Below, piece after piece: positions 16,819 to 25,767 of a stretch of DNA of 64,000 nucleotides. A program made the position numbers and the translations under genes. The DNA comes from Lentilactobacillus fungorum (GTDB taxonomy: Bacteria; Bacillota; Bacilli; Lactobacillales; Lactobacillaceae). The notes under the pieces were generated by a model. That model did no database searches. It saw only the letters and a list, made by a program, of their open reading frames with translations, and had not been told where the DNA came from. The stretch covers positions 17,123 through 81,122 of the forward strand of contig NZ_BNJR01000011.1 of the NCBI RefSeq assembly GCF_016860605.1. Direction: 5' to 3'. Each line of letters opens with the position of its first letter. Within the stretch, counting starts at the first letter, position 1.

Positions 16819-18078
16819 ATGACGAAAGTAAAGCAATATATGCTTTTGCTACTCTTGGGAATGGCGGGCGGAACCATTTATGATTTTCCCTATATCAAAT
16901 ACATCTTTTATAACCAAATGTTGACATCGATGCACATCTCAAATACCCAACTTGGCCTATTGACCTCAATTTACGGAATCGGATGCCTCATTCTATACAT
17001 TCCTGGCGGCCTACTCGCTGATAAGGTCAAGTCAAAAAATGCACTAATCGCCTCCCTAATCGGAACCGCAATCTTAGCAGCCGTGTTTGGTTTGACGTTA
17101 AACTTCGTTGTCGCCATCATCGTGTGGGCATTACTTGCCTTTAGCTCCGCATTCGTTTTTTGGTCAGCTTTAATTAAGGCGATTCGAATGATCGGTGGTG
17201 AAAATGACAGCGGAAAAATGTACGGGATTTACTATGCGTCTAACGGGCTATCCGCCGCTTTATTGAACTTCTTAGCTATATGGGTCTATGGAAATATCCA
17301 TCAAAATCCAAAGTTAGCGATGACTGCTGCGGCAGTTTCAATGGCAATTGTCATCGGGATAATTGCGATCCTTCTAACTGTGTTTTTACCAAATGATAAT
17401 CAGTTAGTTCAGAAAGATGAGGCCCCCAAGTTTAGTGACTTCAAGAAAATCATTTTCAATCCTTCGGTATGGATGATCGCCATCGTCTTCTTTATGACCT
17501 ATGGATTGTTTTCTGGCGTATCTTACTTAACCCCTTATTTAGCTGATGTGATTGGTATCTCAAATCAAACAAGCAGTATCTTAGGCGTCGTCAGAAACTA
17601 TGTCTTTCTTCTATTGGCTCCAGTAAGCGGTATAATTGCTGATCGCTTGTTCCACTCAACTTTGCGTTGGTTTACTGTCGGATATGTCATTCTAGCACTA
17701 TCACTAATTGCAATTTCCCTCTCTTCTTCACTGCCAACGGCCTTTGTGGTGATTCTTTCGCTAATTCCAGGAATTTTAGCGTTGGGATTGTACGGCATTC
17801 AATTCTCAATTATTGGTGAAACTAAGATTCCACTTGCTTTGATGGGCGCAACCACTGGCTTTGTATCGTTAATCGGTTATTTGCCAGACATGGTATTGCC
17901 AACGATTTTTGGTAAAATCCTTGATTCGCAAAAAAACAATGGCTATCAAACCATCTTTCTGTTACTCGCCAGTTTTGCCATCATTGCCAGTCTCGGAAGT
18001 TTATTAATCTATAAGTTAAATCGTGCACGGGATAAAAAACAACAGTTATCGACAATAAAGGAGACGGCAGAACAATGA
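16819..18078 (+). CDS. MFS transporter in the aminotransferase operon
   Basis: A 419-residue, 12-helix major facilitator protein. The loop between helices 2 and 3 has GGLLADKVKSKNA, the MFS motif A; helix 1 contains GMAGGTIYDFPYIKYIFYNQ. It begins 13 nt after the aminotransferase and overlaps the next gene by 4 nt, so the three are one transcript. The likely cargo is the amino acid substrate or the hydroxy-acid product of the two flanking enzymes; direction of transport cannot be told. Confidence 0.85.
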   Translation: MTKVKQYMLLLLLGMAGGTIYDFPYIKYIFYNQMLTSMHISNTQLGLLTSIYGIGCLILYIPGGLLADKVKSKNALIASLIGTAILAAVFGLTLNFVVAIIVWALLAFSSAFVFWSALIKAIRMIGGENDSGKMYGIYYASNGLSAALLNFLAIWVYGNIHQNPKLAMTAAAVSMAIVIGIIAILLTVFLPNDNQLVQKDEAPKFSDFKKIIFNPSVWMIAIVFFMTYGLFSGVSYLTPYLADVIGISNQTSSILGVVRNYVFLLLAPVSGIIADRLFHSTLRWFTVGYVILALSLIAISLSSSLPTAFVVILSLIPGILALGLYGIQFSIIGETKIPLALMGATTGFVSLIGYLPDMVLPTIFGKILDSQKNNGYQTIFLLLASFAIIASLGSLLIYKLNRARDKKQQLSTIKETAEQ

Positions 18079-19064
18079 AGATAGTGATTACAGATACGGC
18101 CGAACCGTTAAATCGTGATCTAGCCTATGAAAAAAGAATCATGCGACAAATAGTTGGCGACTCAGCTGATATTGAGACTTATACCTATACTGGGAACCGG
18201 GAAGAATTGATCTCCGTTATCCAGGATGCAGATGGGATTCTCACTTCATATCTTAAGTTTGATGGCGATCTTCTCCGCAAATGTCGCAAGCTCAAAGTCA
18301 TTTCGATTGAAGCCACCGGCTATAATAATATTGATATTGAAGCTGCTAATGAAATGAACACTAAGGTTTGTGTCATTGCCGAATATTGTACTGAAGAAGT
18401 ATCCGATTACGTGGTACTAAGTGCGATTGCGATGAATAAGCAATTGAAATATTATACCCATGAAACTGAAGATTTGAAACAGTATGAATTTCAACCACCA
18501 AAGGCCGTTAAGCGACTAAGTGATTCGACATTTGGCATCATGGGGCTTGGCAAAATCGGCTATCAAGCTGCTAAAAAAGCCCAAGCATTTGGCATGAACG
18601 TCATCGCCTACAGTACCCCACATGCCCAAAAGAGAGCAGCAGAGTTGGGAATTCCATTGGTTTCTAAACAAGACCTGTTTGAAGAATCCGACTTCATCGC
18701 TTTAACAATGCGTCTAACCCCGGAAAACGCTGGAATCCTGAATCAACAAGCGTTTGAGCAAATGAAGAAATCTCCCATTATTGTTAATATTGCCCGCGGC
18801 GTCATGATCGACGAACAGGCACTCCTCGATGCGCTGAATAACGGTCAAGTTCGCGGAGCTGCATTAGATGTACTGACAGACGAATCAGCTAACGGGCTTA
18901 AATCCAGCCAATTATTAGGAAGAACCGATGTGATGATAACTCCTCATGTTGCCTTTTATTCCGACCAATCACTTGAGGATTGCCAACGGATTGCTTCCGA
19001 AAATCTGGCGAATGCTTTGACACGGCAAACCGACAAGTTGTTCCGATTAGTAAACGCTGAATAA
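18075..19064 (+). CDS. D-2-hydroxyacid dehydrogenase (CtBP/PGDH superfamily)
   Basis: A 329-residue NAD-dependent dehydrogenase. The nucleotide-binding loop is GIMGLGKIGYQAAKKA; the catalytic arginine is in NIARGVMID, and the acid/His pair in the LTDE and ITPHVAF stretches. It overlaps the MFS gene (ATGA). With the upstream aminotransferase it could reduce a 2-keto acid to a D-2-hydroxy acid, for example an aromatic keto acid to a phenyllactate-type product; this is inferred from order only. The C-terminal half has no ACT domain, so it is not a standard SerA. Confidence 0.87.
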   Translation: MKIVITDTAEPLNRDLAYEKRIMRQIVGDSADIETYTYTGNREELISVIQDADGILTSYLKFDGDLLRKCRKLKVISIEATGYNNIDIEAANEMNTKVCVIAEYCTEEVSDYVVLSAIAMNKQLKYYTHETEDLKQYEFQPPKAVKRLSDSTFGIMGLGKIGYQAAKKAQAFGMNVIAYSTPHAQKRAAELGIPLVSKQDLFEESDFIALTMRLTPENAGILNQQAFEQMKKSPIIVNIARGVMIDEQALLDALNNGQVRGAALDVLTDESANGLKSSQLLGRTDVMITPHVAFYSDQSLEDCQRIASENLANALTRQTDKLFRLVNAE

Positions 19065-19075
19065 TATTTACCCGA

Positions 19076-19118
19076 AAGAGCATCCCTCGCGTCGTCAGTG
19101 ACTTTGAGAGATGCTCTT
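19076..19118 (+). terminator. Terminator-like hairpin after the hydroxyacid dehydrogenase operon
   Basis: AAGAGCATC (19076-19084) pairs with GATGCTCTT (19110-19118); the T run is short. Confidence 0.6.
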
Positions 19119-19181
19119 CTATAATGTATAGTGCGAATATATCAATACTTGAATAACATATTCAATAAAAATCCCCGAATA

Positions 19182-19236
19182 AAAATGAAAAAGGAGGGAC
19201 CTTTCCACAATGTACTGAAAAGATTCCTCCTTTTCA
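19182..19236 (-). terminator. Terminator of the aldehyde dehydrogenase gene
   Basis: GAAAAAGGAGG and CCTCCTTTTC arms with a run of A on the plus strand (T in the transcript) beyond the left arm. Confidence 0.7.
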
Positions 19237-19260
19237 ATTCATTAGATCATTTAAGCTGAG

Positions 19261-20736
19261 CTAACCTTTCGCATTCTCCGGATGACCCTGCAAGTAAACC
19301 GTATGGGTATTCAAGAATTCTTCAATCCCGTGCTTGCCATCATCACCACCGACACCTGATTCCTTCCAGCCAGCATGTGAGCCGTTCATTGCTTCAAAGT
19401 TGAACCGGTTAATGTAAGTCTCACCAGCTTCTAGCTCATTAGCTGCTCGGGCTGCCGTATCAATGTTTTGCGTAAAGATTGAGGAAGTTAGCCCATACTT
19501 CGTGTCATTAGCCATCTCAATGGCCTCATCTAATGTCTTAAAGGTTAAGATTGGCAAAACGGGGCCAAAAATTTCGTTTTGGACAATTTCTGAATCTTGT
19601 TTGACATTAGTAATTACTGTTGGCTCATAGTAGAACCCATTTTTGATGTTCAGTACGTGTCCGCCGGCGGTGATTTTACCACCCGCTTCGACTGCTCGAT
19701 CAACCATTCCCGACACTTTGTCCAATGCGGCCTGATTGATAAGTGGGCCCATCCCAATGTCTTCATTTTCCATTGGATCGCCAACAGTTACTTCAGCCAT
19801 CTTCTTAGATAACTTTTCAATAACTTCATCAGCAACGTCTTCTTGAACGTAAAGTCGCTCACAGTTATTGCAGATTTGGCCGTTATTATCGATTCGGGAG
19901 TCAATAATGGATTGAACTGCAAAATCAATATCGGCATCCTTGCAAATAATCCCCGGAGCCTTGCCGCCCAATTCAAGTGAAACCTTAGCCATGTGTTCTG
20001 CGGCACCGGCCATTACTCGTTTTCCTGAATTAGTGGAGCCAGTTAAGCTGATAATTCCGATTTTGTCATTCTTAGTCAATTCGTCGCCAACGATTGAACC
20101 ACGGCCAGAAATAATGTTCACAACACCCTTTGGAATTCCGACCTTTTCAACGGTCTTGGCAAACTCAAGCGCTAAGTTTGGCGTATCTGAACTTGGCTTC
20201 AATACGATGGTATTACCGGTTACCAACGCCGGCCCCATCTTTCGGGCAATTAAGAAGAACGGGAAGTTCCAAGGCAAGATGCCAGCAGCGACCCCAATTG
20301 GTTGCTTGGCAATCATAATATTTTCGTATTTATTATCAGACTGTAAAATTTCGCCTTCATAGGTCCTCGAAGCACTCCCCATGTAGTCAAAGTAGTCAGC
20401 TGAAAATAGAATTTCGGTCATCGCCAACGACTTAATTTTGCCTTGTTCTTCTTGAAGCATTTCAGCAAAGTGATCTTTGTTCTTACGGATTTCGTTGGCA
20501 ACATCGTGTAAATATTGCCCTCGAGTAGCGGCAGGAACTTGCTTCCAAGTTTTCTCAGCTTCATAAGCCGCGTCAACTGCTTCCCGGGCTTCTTCACGAC
20601 TAGCCTCTGGAACTGTTGAAATCACTTCACCAGTTGCCGGGTTAATGACTGTAATTAAATTGCCTGACTCAGAATCCCTAAACTCACCATTAATATACAT
20701 TTGGTAATGCTTACTAGAAACAACATTTTGTGCCAT
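19261..20736 (-). CDS. Aldehyde dehydrogenase, AldA (lactaldehyde) type
   Basis: A 491-residue NAD(P)-dependent aldehyde dehydrogenase. The catalytic cysteine is C289 in NNGQICNNCERLYV and the general base E255 in LELGGKAP; GILPWNFPFFLIARKMGPAL and the C-terminal HAGWKESGVGGDDGKHG closely resemble E. coli AldA, which oxidises L-lactaldehyde and glycolaldehyde. The gene is monocistronic with its own terminator; a strong cre site 184 nt upstream suggests catabolite repression. An alcohol dehydrogenase and the tail of a second aldehyde dehydrogenase lie upstream, so the region may once have held two aldehyde-oxidising modules. Confidence 0.88.
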   Translation of the reverse strand: MAQNVVSSKHYQMYINGEFRDSESGNLITVINPATGEVISTVPEASREEAREAVDAAYEAEKTWKQVPAATRGQYLHDVANEIRKNKDHFAEMLQEEQGKIKSLAMTEILFSADYFDYMGSASRTYEGEILQSDNKYENIMIAKQPIGVAAGILPWNFPFFLIARKMGPALVTGNTIVLKPSSDTPNLALEFAKTVEKVGIPKGVVNIISGRGSIVGDELTKNDKIGIISLTGSTNSGKRVMAGAAEHMAKVSLELGGKAPGIICKDADIDFAVQSIIDSRIDNNGQICNNCERLYVQEDVADEVIEKLSKKMAEVTVGDPMENEDIGMGPLINQAALDKVSGMVDRAVEAGGKITAGGHVLNIKNGFYYEPTVITNVKQDSEIVQNEIFGPVLPILTFKTLDEAIEMANDTKYGLTSSIFTQNIDTAARAANELEAGETYINRFNFEAMNGSHAGWKESGVGGDDGKHGIEEFLNTHTVYLQGHPENAKG

Positions 20737-20919
20737 AATGAATTTGCTTCCTTTCCATATGAACTATCACGATAATCCATTTACGAACTATAGCAACGGG
20801 GAACCGCCATTAACACTAACAATTCAGTTTTTAATATTCCTTCCAGAAACAACAGTCCAATTAAATCCTTATTCGAGCAAATGTTGATTTGACAATTGCC
20901 GCTATGCTCATCTTTCGGA

Positions 20920-20933
20920 TGATAGCGCTTTCA
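20920..20933. promoter_or_regulatory. Catabolite-responsive element (cre)
   Basis: TGATAGCGCTTTCA, 13/14 match to the CcpA operator consensus and nearly a perfect palindrome; upstream of the AldA-like gene. The rest of 20737-21112 shows only AT-rich promoter-like DNA. Confidence 0.7.
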
Positions 20934-21112
20934 ATAAAGCGATTTTTAAGTCATTGGGCCACGCTTCCCTTCTATTACGGCTTGTGAATTAAACCAAGTA
21001 ACAGGCTAGAAAATCCAATCAAACAACTAACTAATTCGATGCTTTCATTTTATTAGAATTTGAAAAATAAACAAGTAATTAGCTTTCTAATTTTCAAGTA
21101 GCATTAATCACA

Positions 21113-21200
21113 AAAAAAACACCCTCAATCTAGCGGTTCCTCAAGGCTATCAGACTAACTTTGCCTTTGAGTATACGTTTTACTTATTGAGAGTGTTTCT
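21113..21200 (-). terminator. Hairpin terminator upstream of the aldehyde dehydrogenase remnant
   Basis: AAACACCCTCAAT (21117-21129) pairs with ATTGAGAGTGTTT (21186-21198); a run of A on the plus strand gives the U tract for leftward transcription. Confidence 0.7.
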
Positions 21201-21233
21201 TATTTTCTATTAGTTCTTAACCAAACCCAGCCA

Positions 21234-21368
21234 CTTACCTTTTCAGGATCCCCCTGCAGGTAACTAACGTGGGTTCTCAAAATACTTTGATACCATAGCG
21301 ATCATCGCATCACCGGCACCTAATTTGTGGACACTATTCACGGGTTCACAGTGACGGCATTGATATCG
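21234..21368 (-). pseudogene. C-terminal remnant of a second aldehyde dehydrogenase
   Basis: Read leftward, this stretch matches the last 45 or so codons of the AldA-like gene at 19.3 kb at the nucleotide level: the INAVTVNP, GAGDAMIAMV, FENPR and final GDPEK-like blocks align with YINRFNFE, GVGGDDGKHG, FLNTH and GHPEN. Stop codons interrupt it (TGA after VNP, TAG after the ENPR block). It directly follows the alcohol dehydrogenase gene in the same orientation, so an adh-aldh pair has lost its second member. Confidence 0.65.
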
Positions 21369-21400
21369 ATGATCGACATGACTATTTTGCTGGTACGCAA

Positions 21401-22522
21401 TTATTCACCCGGTTTGTAATCCTGGTCAATCACTAAGACTGGCTTAATGGTCTTGCCGCTAACTGAATCCGCGTTGGCTTGGTTAATGTCTTCAAATTTG
21501 TAGAACTTCTCGGTCTTATCAAAGTCAAACATTCCTAATTGATAGAACCGAATCAACCGTGGTACATCAACTTGCGGGATTGAGTCACCCATGTTAACAC
21601 CGACAACCTTACGATCGCTAGTGCAAAGGTCGTTCCAAGTATCCAAATCAATGTGTTGGTCAGTCACCGCAATCGTAGCAGTGGTCCCACCTTGAGCCAA
21701 TGCTTGAATCGAGTCTTCCATGACTTTCTTAACGCCGGTGGTATCAACTGCATAGTCCACACCATGGCCGTCAGTCAGATCCTGGATAGCTTTAACGGCA
21801 TCTTGGTCTTTACTGTTAATTGTATCAGTAGCACCTAATTCTTTAGCTAACTTCAACCGTGAAGGAACGATATCGACAGCGATTACCTTTGTGCAGCCAG
21901 AAATCCGGCCAGCCATCATAGCAGCTAACCCAACCGCACCAGTTCCAAAGACCGCAATTGTCGAACCCGGTTCTGGCTTCAAGGTGTTAAAGACGGTGCC
22001 ACTGCCAGTCACGTAGCCACAACCAAGAGGACCTAATTCCCGTAAGTCCAAATCCTTAGGCACCTTAACGGCGTTCCGTTCGCGCACGACTGTTGTTGTC
22101 GTAAACGATGATTGGTCAAACATGTCGGCAACATCATGCCCATTTTCAGTAAAGTGAGCACTCCCATCAGGACGAACCCCTGACAGGTTATTTGCGGCGT
22201 AGTTCAAACATTGAGTTGGAATCCCCTTTAGGCAATTAATGCAGTTGCCGCAACCATAAAACGACATCACAACGTGATCGCCGGGCTTGAAGTTCTTAAC
22301 TTCAGGGCCAACCTTTTCAACAATGCCAGAACCTTCATGACCTAAAATGATTGGATATCCAATTTCGGCGGTTCCTTTTCTCAGTGCTTCGTCTGAATGG
22401 CAAATGCCACTGGCAACCATATGAACTTGTAAGTCGTCAGCCTGCATATCAGCTAATTCAACATCATCTTTAATCTCGAAGTTTCCGCCTTTTTCACTAA
22501 CAACCGCTGCTTTGATCCGCAT
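21401..22522 (-). CDS. Zinc-dependent alcohol dehydrogenase (MDR, aryl-alcohol type)
   Basis: A 373-residue medium-chain dehydrogenase with both zinc sites: catalytic C41, H62 (GHEGSG) and a cysteine in LGPLGCGYVTG, and structural C91, C94, C97 and C105. The coenzyme fold starts VFGTGAVGLAAMM, and IAVDIVPSRL points to NAD preference. Length and the GCG insert resemble class III/aryl-alcohol dehydrogenases. ATG 22522 is 8 nt behind CTGGAG; an upstream GTG is too close. A weak cre-like site lies at 22661. The remnant downstream shows it was paired with an aldehyde dehydrogenase. Confidence 0.88.
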   Translation of the reverse strand: MRIKAAVVSEKGGNFEIKDDVELADMQADDLQVHMVASGICHSDEALRKGTAEIGYPIILGHEGSGIVEKVGPEVKNFKPGDHVVMSFYGCGNCINCLKGIPTQCLNYAANNLSGVRPDGSAHFTENGHDVADMFDQSSFTTTTVVRERNAVKVPKDLDLRELGPLGCGYVTGSGTVFNTLKPEPGSTIAVFGTGAVGLAAMMAGRISGCTKVIAVDIVPSRLKLAKELGATDTINSKDQDAVKAIQDLTDGHGVDYAVDTTGVKKVMEDSIQALAQGGTTATIAVTDQHIDLDTWNDLCTSDRKVVGVNMGDSIPQVDVPRLIRFYQLGMFDFDKTEKFYKFEDINQANADSVSGKTIKPVLVIDQDYKPGE

Positions 22523-22660
22523 AATCACATCTCCAGTAAATTTATTTGTTAATCATTGAGCAATTTTAAGAAAAAGAAAAGCCAATCAATTCAGCATTAA
22601 GAACCAATAAATGAACCATATCATTAATCTTTCTAAAAAGCTTCATCATCAGCCATTTCC

Positions 22661-22674
22661 TATAACCGCTTACA
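22661..22674. promoter_or_regulatory. Possible cre site upstream of the alcohol dehydrogenase
   Basis: The complement TGTAAGCGGTTATA resembles the CcpA operator TGTAANCGNTNWCA with one mismatch (T for C). Confidence 0.4.
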
Positions 22675-22795
22675 ACTTCAATTATAAGCGTATTTTTACT
22701 AAAATCAACTACGGGTTGGTTTGAATTTCACTTATGATTATTTGGAAATTATTTTAACTGCGTTTAGCTTTTAACTTGTGAAGAATCAGCACAAT

Positions 22796-23974
22796 TTAAT
22801 GCCAGTTCTCCCAAGTTGGATTGGTTAATAAGCGAACTCGCAACATTTCATCAATCCCATTTAATTCCGCCAGCATTTGATCGGCAGTTTGTTGGGAAAT
22901 GGCAGTTAGGTCCGTATTGACAATTGTATAGGCATATCCCGCCCGGGTATTGCCCATCATCTCTTTGACTGGAACACCATAATGGTTCACAATATCGTTT
23001 ACATCAGCCCATAAACTCTCCCGGGCGTACGAAAAGAAGGTCAGCCGCTGCGGACTTGTAAACGGCAAGTCCACTTGCGGAAAATTAACCGACCGCCGAA
23101 CCGTTCCATATTCCAAAAAATCAAGTAAGTTTTGCAGAATTGTGTTGGCCGAATGAGTTAAAGCTTCAATGGTATTGCCGCCAAGATGCGGTAACAGCGT
23201 AATATTTGGATGATTCTGCAGCTCGGCAGTTGGGAAATCGCTAATGTAGCCGGCAATCTCGTTATGATCCAACGCAGTAAGCAATGCCTGGTTATCCACG
23301 ATATCTCCCCGACCAAAGTTGAGTAAATAAGCAGTGTCCCGCATTTTTTCAAAACTAGCCGTGGATAACATCCCTTTGGTTTCGTTTGTCAGCGGCAGCA
23401 ATACCACCACAAAATCGGCGACCTCCAAAACTTCATTCAGATCTTCAAATTGCTGGACATGGCGTAAGTTCTTGCGGCTGCGGTTATAGCCAATCACCTG
23501 CATGCCCATGTGATAACAGGCATCTGCTAGTCGCTGGCCAATGGTTCCTAACCCCAATATGCCAATTGTTCGGCCATAAAGTTCCTCGCCGATAAAATCG
23601 CCACGCTTGGCTTCAGCAGCTTCTTGGAGGCTTTGACCATCAGAAGCGGTTAAATTTTCCGTCATCTCAATGGCTGCATTTAACGGACGAACGCAACGAA
23701 ACAGCGCTTGAACGATTAACTCCTTAACCGCATTGGCGTTAACACCTGGCGTATTAAAAACAGCTGTGCCATTTTGAGTACAGGCTTCCAAGTTAATCGT
23801 ATTCACGCCGGTTCCCGCCCGGGCAATGACTAAGAGGCGGTCTGAAATTAAGTGACTATCAACATGAGAACTTCTCACCAAAATCGCATCGGGCGTATCC
23901 GTATTGGATTCTTTGAAAACATCGCCAGCAAAGTCGGTGAGGTCAAACCGATCAATCGTTTTTACTTCAAACAT
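22796..23974 (-). CDS. serA: D-3-phosphoglycerate dehydrogenase-like protein (SerA type)
   Basis: A 392-residue NAD-dependent dehydrogenase of the SerA group: VRSSHVDSHLI at the substrate site, ARAGTGVNTINLEACTQNGTAVFNTPG, the nucleotide-binding GILGLGTIGQRLADAC, the arginine in NFGRGDIVD and the histidine in LLPHLGGNT. The last 75 or so residues (GNTRAGYAYTIVNTDL, LAELNGIDEMLRVRLL) look like an ACT domain, as in serine-inhibited SerA. It would make 3-phosphohydroxypyruvate, the first step of serine synthesis, but serB/serC are not adjacent, so a related hydroxy-acid activity is possible. Confidence 0.82.
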   Translation of the reverse strand: MFEVKTIDRFDLTDFAGDVFKESNTDTPDAILVRSSHVDSHLISDRLLVIARAGTGVNTINLEACTQNGTAVFNTPGVNANAVKELIVQALFRCVRPLNAAIEMTENLTASDGQSLQEAAEAKRGDFIGEELYGRTIGILGLGTIGQRLADACYHMGMQVIGYNRSRKNLRHVQQFEDLNEVLEVADFVVVLLPLTNETKGMLSTASFEKMRDTAYLLNFGRGDIVDNQALLTALDHNEIAGYISDFPTAELQNHPNITLLPHLGGNTIEALTHSANTILQNLLDFLEYGTVRRSVNFPQVDLPFTSPQRLTFFSYARESLWADVNDIVNHYGVPVKEMMGNTRAGYAYTIVNTDLTAISQQTADQMLAELNGIDEMLRVRLLTNPTWENWH

Positions 23975-24060
23975 TTTTTGAGCTCCTTTTAACTATATCT
24001 TTACTAAACATATTATAATGGACAAATAGAAAAAGATCTCGGAGAAAGAGGCATGATAAT

Positions 24061-24690
24061 ATGCATATTGATTTCGTTAAATTATCAAAAGACAAGCCAA
24101 CCATTGGCAAAGGGACACAAACTAAGAACACAACGTTTGGTGAATGGGTAGAAATTGGCAGTAGTAATTTAATCGATAACAGCACCATTGGTGATTACAC
24201 GTACACCGGCCAATACTGTTTCATTCAAAACAGCGATTTAAAAAAATTCATTAGTATGGCCGCAATGATTCGAATTGGCCCAACCAACCATCCTTACGAC
24301 CGAGCCGCCCAACACATTTCCTTTTACAATGGCGGCGCCTACGGGTTTGGCCATCCTGACACCGAATTCTTGGAACATCGAAAAACGATTCGGACCACAA
24401 TTGGCAATGATGTTTGGATTGGCCACGGCGTGATTATCCAAGCCGGCGTGACTGTTGGCAATGGCGCGGTAATCGGTTCTGGTGCAGTTGTCACGAAAGA
24501 CGTTGCTCCGTATACCATCGTCGGGGGTGTCCCTGCCAAACCAATTAAGGACCGCTTCGCCGATGAAGTCAAGGCTGACTTACAAAAAATTGCTTGGTGG
24601 GATTGGTCAAGAGAAGATTTGGAGAAATATTACTTAGACTTTAGACTACCAGTTAACGAATTTATCGATAAGCATTTACCAACTAAATAG
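24061..24690 (+). CDS. Hexapeptide-repeat acyltransferase (phosphonate-type LbH family)
   Basis: A 209-residue left-handed beta-helix acyltransferase. Hexapeptide repeats run through the protein (IGKGTQTKN; TIGNDVWIGHGVIIQAG; VTVGNGAVIGSGAVVTKDV) and a catalytic histidine lies in the TNHPYDRAAQH stretch. The ending PYTIVGGVPAKPI with AWWDWSREDLEKY resembles the transferase found in phosphonate operons and chloramphenicol/streptogramin acetyltransferases. There are no phosphonate genes here, so the substrate is open. It is divergent from the SerA-like gene with 86 nt between. Confidence 0.82.
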   Translation: MHIDFVKLSKDKPTIGKGTQTKNTTFGEWVEIGSSNLIDNSTIGDYTYTGQYCFIQNSDLKKFISMAAMIRIGPTNHPYDRAAQHISFYNGGAYGFGHPDTEFLEHRKTIRTTIGNDVWIGHGVIIQAGVTVGNGAVIGSGAVVTKDVAPYTIVGGVPAKPIKDRFADEVKADLQKIAWWDWSREDLEKYYLDFRLPVNEFIDKHLPTK

Positions 24691-24695
24691 CAAAT

Positions 24696-24740
24696 AGGCG
24701 TTGTGTTGAAATCATCAGTTTCAATGCAGCGCCTGTTTTG
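24696..24740 (+). terminator. Rho-independent terminator
   Basis: AGGCG-TTGAAA arm (24696 on) pairs with TTTCAA-CGCCT (to 24734), then GTTTTG. Confidence 0.65.
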
Positions 24741-24777
24741 TTGTTGTGAGAATTTGTAAACTTTAACCAATCTCATG

Positions 24778-24945
24778 TCAATTTTGATTAAGCAGCCGCC
24801 TAACTAACCAGCCACCCACAAAGATCAATCCCGAAATGACGACCGCCAAGAGAAACATGTTCTGATAAGCCTGCTGTGCAATATCATAAAATTTTGCTAA
24901 CACGTTGTCTTGGCTGCCGGCGGTTGAATTTAACAATCTTCGTTA
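24778..24945 (-). pseudogene. C-terminal remnant of a multi-helix transporter
   Basis: A leftward frame of about 54 codons encodes NSTAGSQDNVLAKF, one hydrophobic segment (MFLLAVVISGLIFVGG) and a basic tail (WLVRRLLNQN) before TGA. It is interrupted upstream by TAA and has no good ribosome-binding site. One helix followed by a basic tail resembles the end of a DHA2-type exporter, but it is too short to assign. Nothing else is seen in 24741-25068 apart from the promoter of the next gene. Confidence 0.45.
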
Positions 24946-25068
24946 ATACGACTTTTTTGCGGACGTGCTTTCAAATTTCATTTTATCGGGAGAATTCTAT
25001 TTAAGACCGTCAATTTTTGCTATAATTGGTTGGTATACTAACGAACAGTTCATATTGGAGGAACGAAC

Positions 25069-25662
25069 ATGTCTGACGAAAAGACCAAGTCGTGTGTTAT
25101 GTGTGGCAAAACAATCCCGGCATACGCAAATTTTTGCCCCTATTGCGGTGCTAAACAACCTTGGCTTGAAGAAGATGAAGTAAGTGATACGCGTGTCGAA
25201 AAAATTTTAAAGTGGTATGAAAAGCCGCTTGGAAAGTTAATCAGCTTAGTTGTCGTTTTTTTAGTCATCCTAGCCGTCGGCAGCTCCTGCAGTCTTCAAG
25301 ATGGCCCTAGCCACACAAAGGTTGAACGGGAGTTGAATCAGTATTTGTTTAACGCTCAGAAGAAAACGGTCTATGGTAAAGATCCCAGTATTAAAGTTGA
25401 CAAAAATAAAGGGATTACGATTAAGATCGCTAAGAACAACCAAGCCATTAGAGACCTAAAAAATGGCAAGCCAGCCAAATGGAATGTCTTAGTTAAAAAA
25501 CTAAAAAACCGTTCTCGGGCCTTCAATGGCGTTTACGCTAACAAGAAATATTCTGATATGAAGGTTAAAACCAAGAAAGTTAAGGGCGGTCCCAAACAAA
25601 CATTACTGAAAGTTAATTTAGGAAAGGTAACGTATAACGTCGGCGATAAATATGCAAAGTAA
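25069..25662 (+). CDS. Zinc-ribbon membrane protein
   Basis: A 197-residue protein with an N-terminal zinc ribbon (CVMCGKTIPAYANFCPYCGAK, CxxC-N13-CxxC), one transmembrane helix at about 65-85 (LISLVVVFLVILAVGSS) and a lysine-rich extracytoplasmic domain of about 110 residues. This is the layout of many lactobacillar zinc-ribbon membrane proteins of unknown role. The start has TTGGAGGAACGAAC. No operon partners. Confidence 0.82.
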   Translation: MSDEKTKSCVMCGKTIPAYANFCPYCGAKQPWLEEDEVSDTRVEKILKWYEKPLGKLISLVVVFLVILAVGSSCSLQDGPSHTKVERELNQYLFNAQKKTVYGKDPSIKVDKNKGITIKIAKNNQAIRDLKNGKPAKWNVLVKKLKNRSRAFNGVYANKKYSDMKVKTKKVKGGPKQTLLKVNLGKVTYNVGDKYAK

Positions 25663-25767
25663 GCTGAATCATAACGACAGTCGAACTAAATAGCCCCGCT
25701 TGCTTCAAATCCGTGCTATGCTCAAACCATCATCACTATAGTTAAAAAAGTCAACAAGGTGGTTCAA

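Noticed and set aside
19940..20362. 140-codon frame antisense to the aldehyde dehydrogenase
   Set aside because: It mirrors the real gene on the other strand and has no ribosome-binding site; same for the antisense frames at 44601-45128 and 3794-4129.
24061..24690. Calling the hexapeptide transferase an antibiotic-resistance acetyltransferase
   Set aside because: The fold is shared by chloramphenicol and streptogramin enzymes, but the sequence is closer to the phosphonate-associated group and nothing supports resistance.
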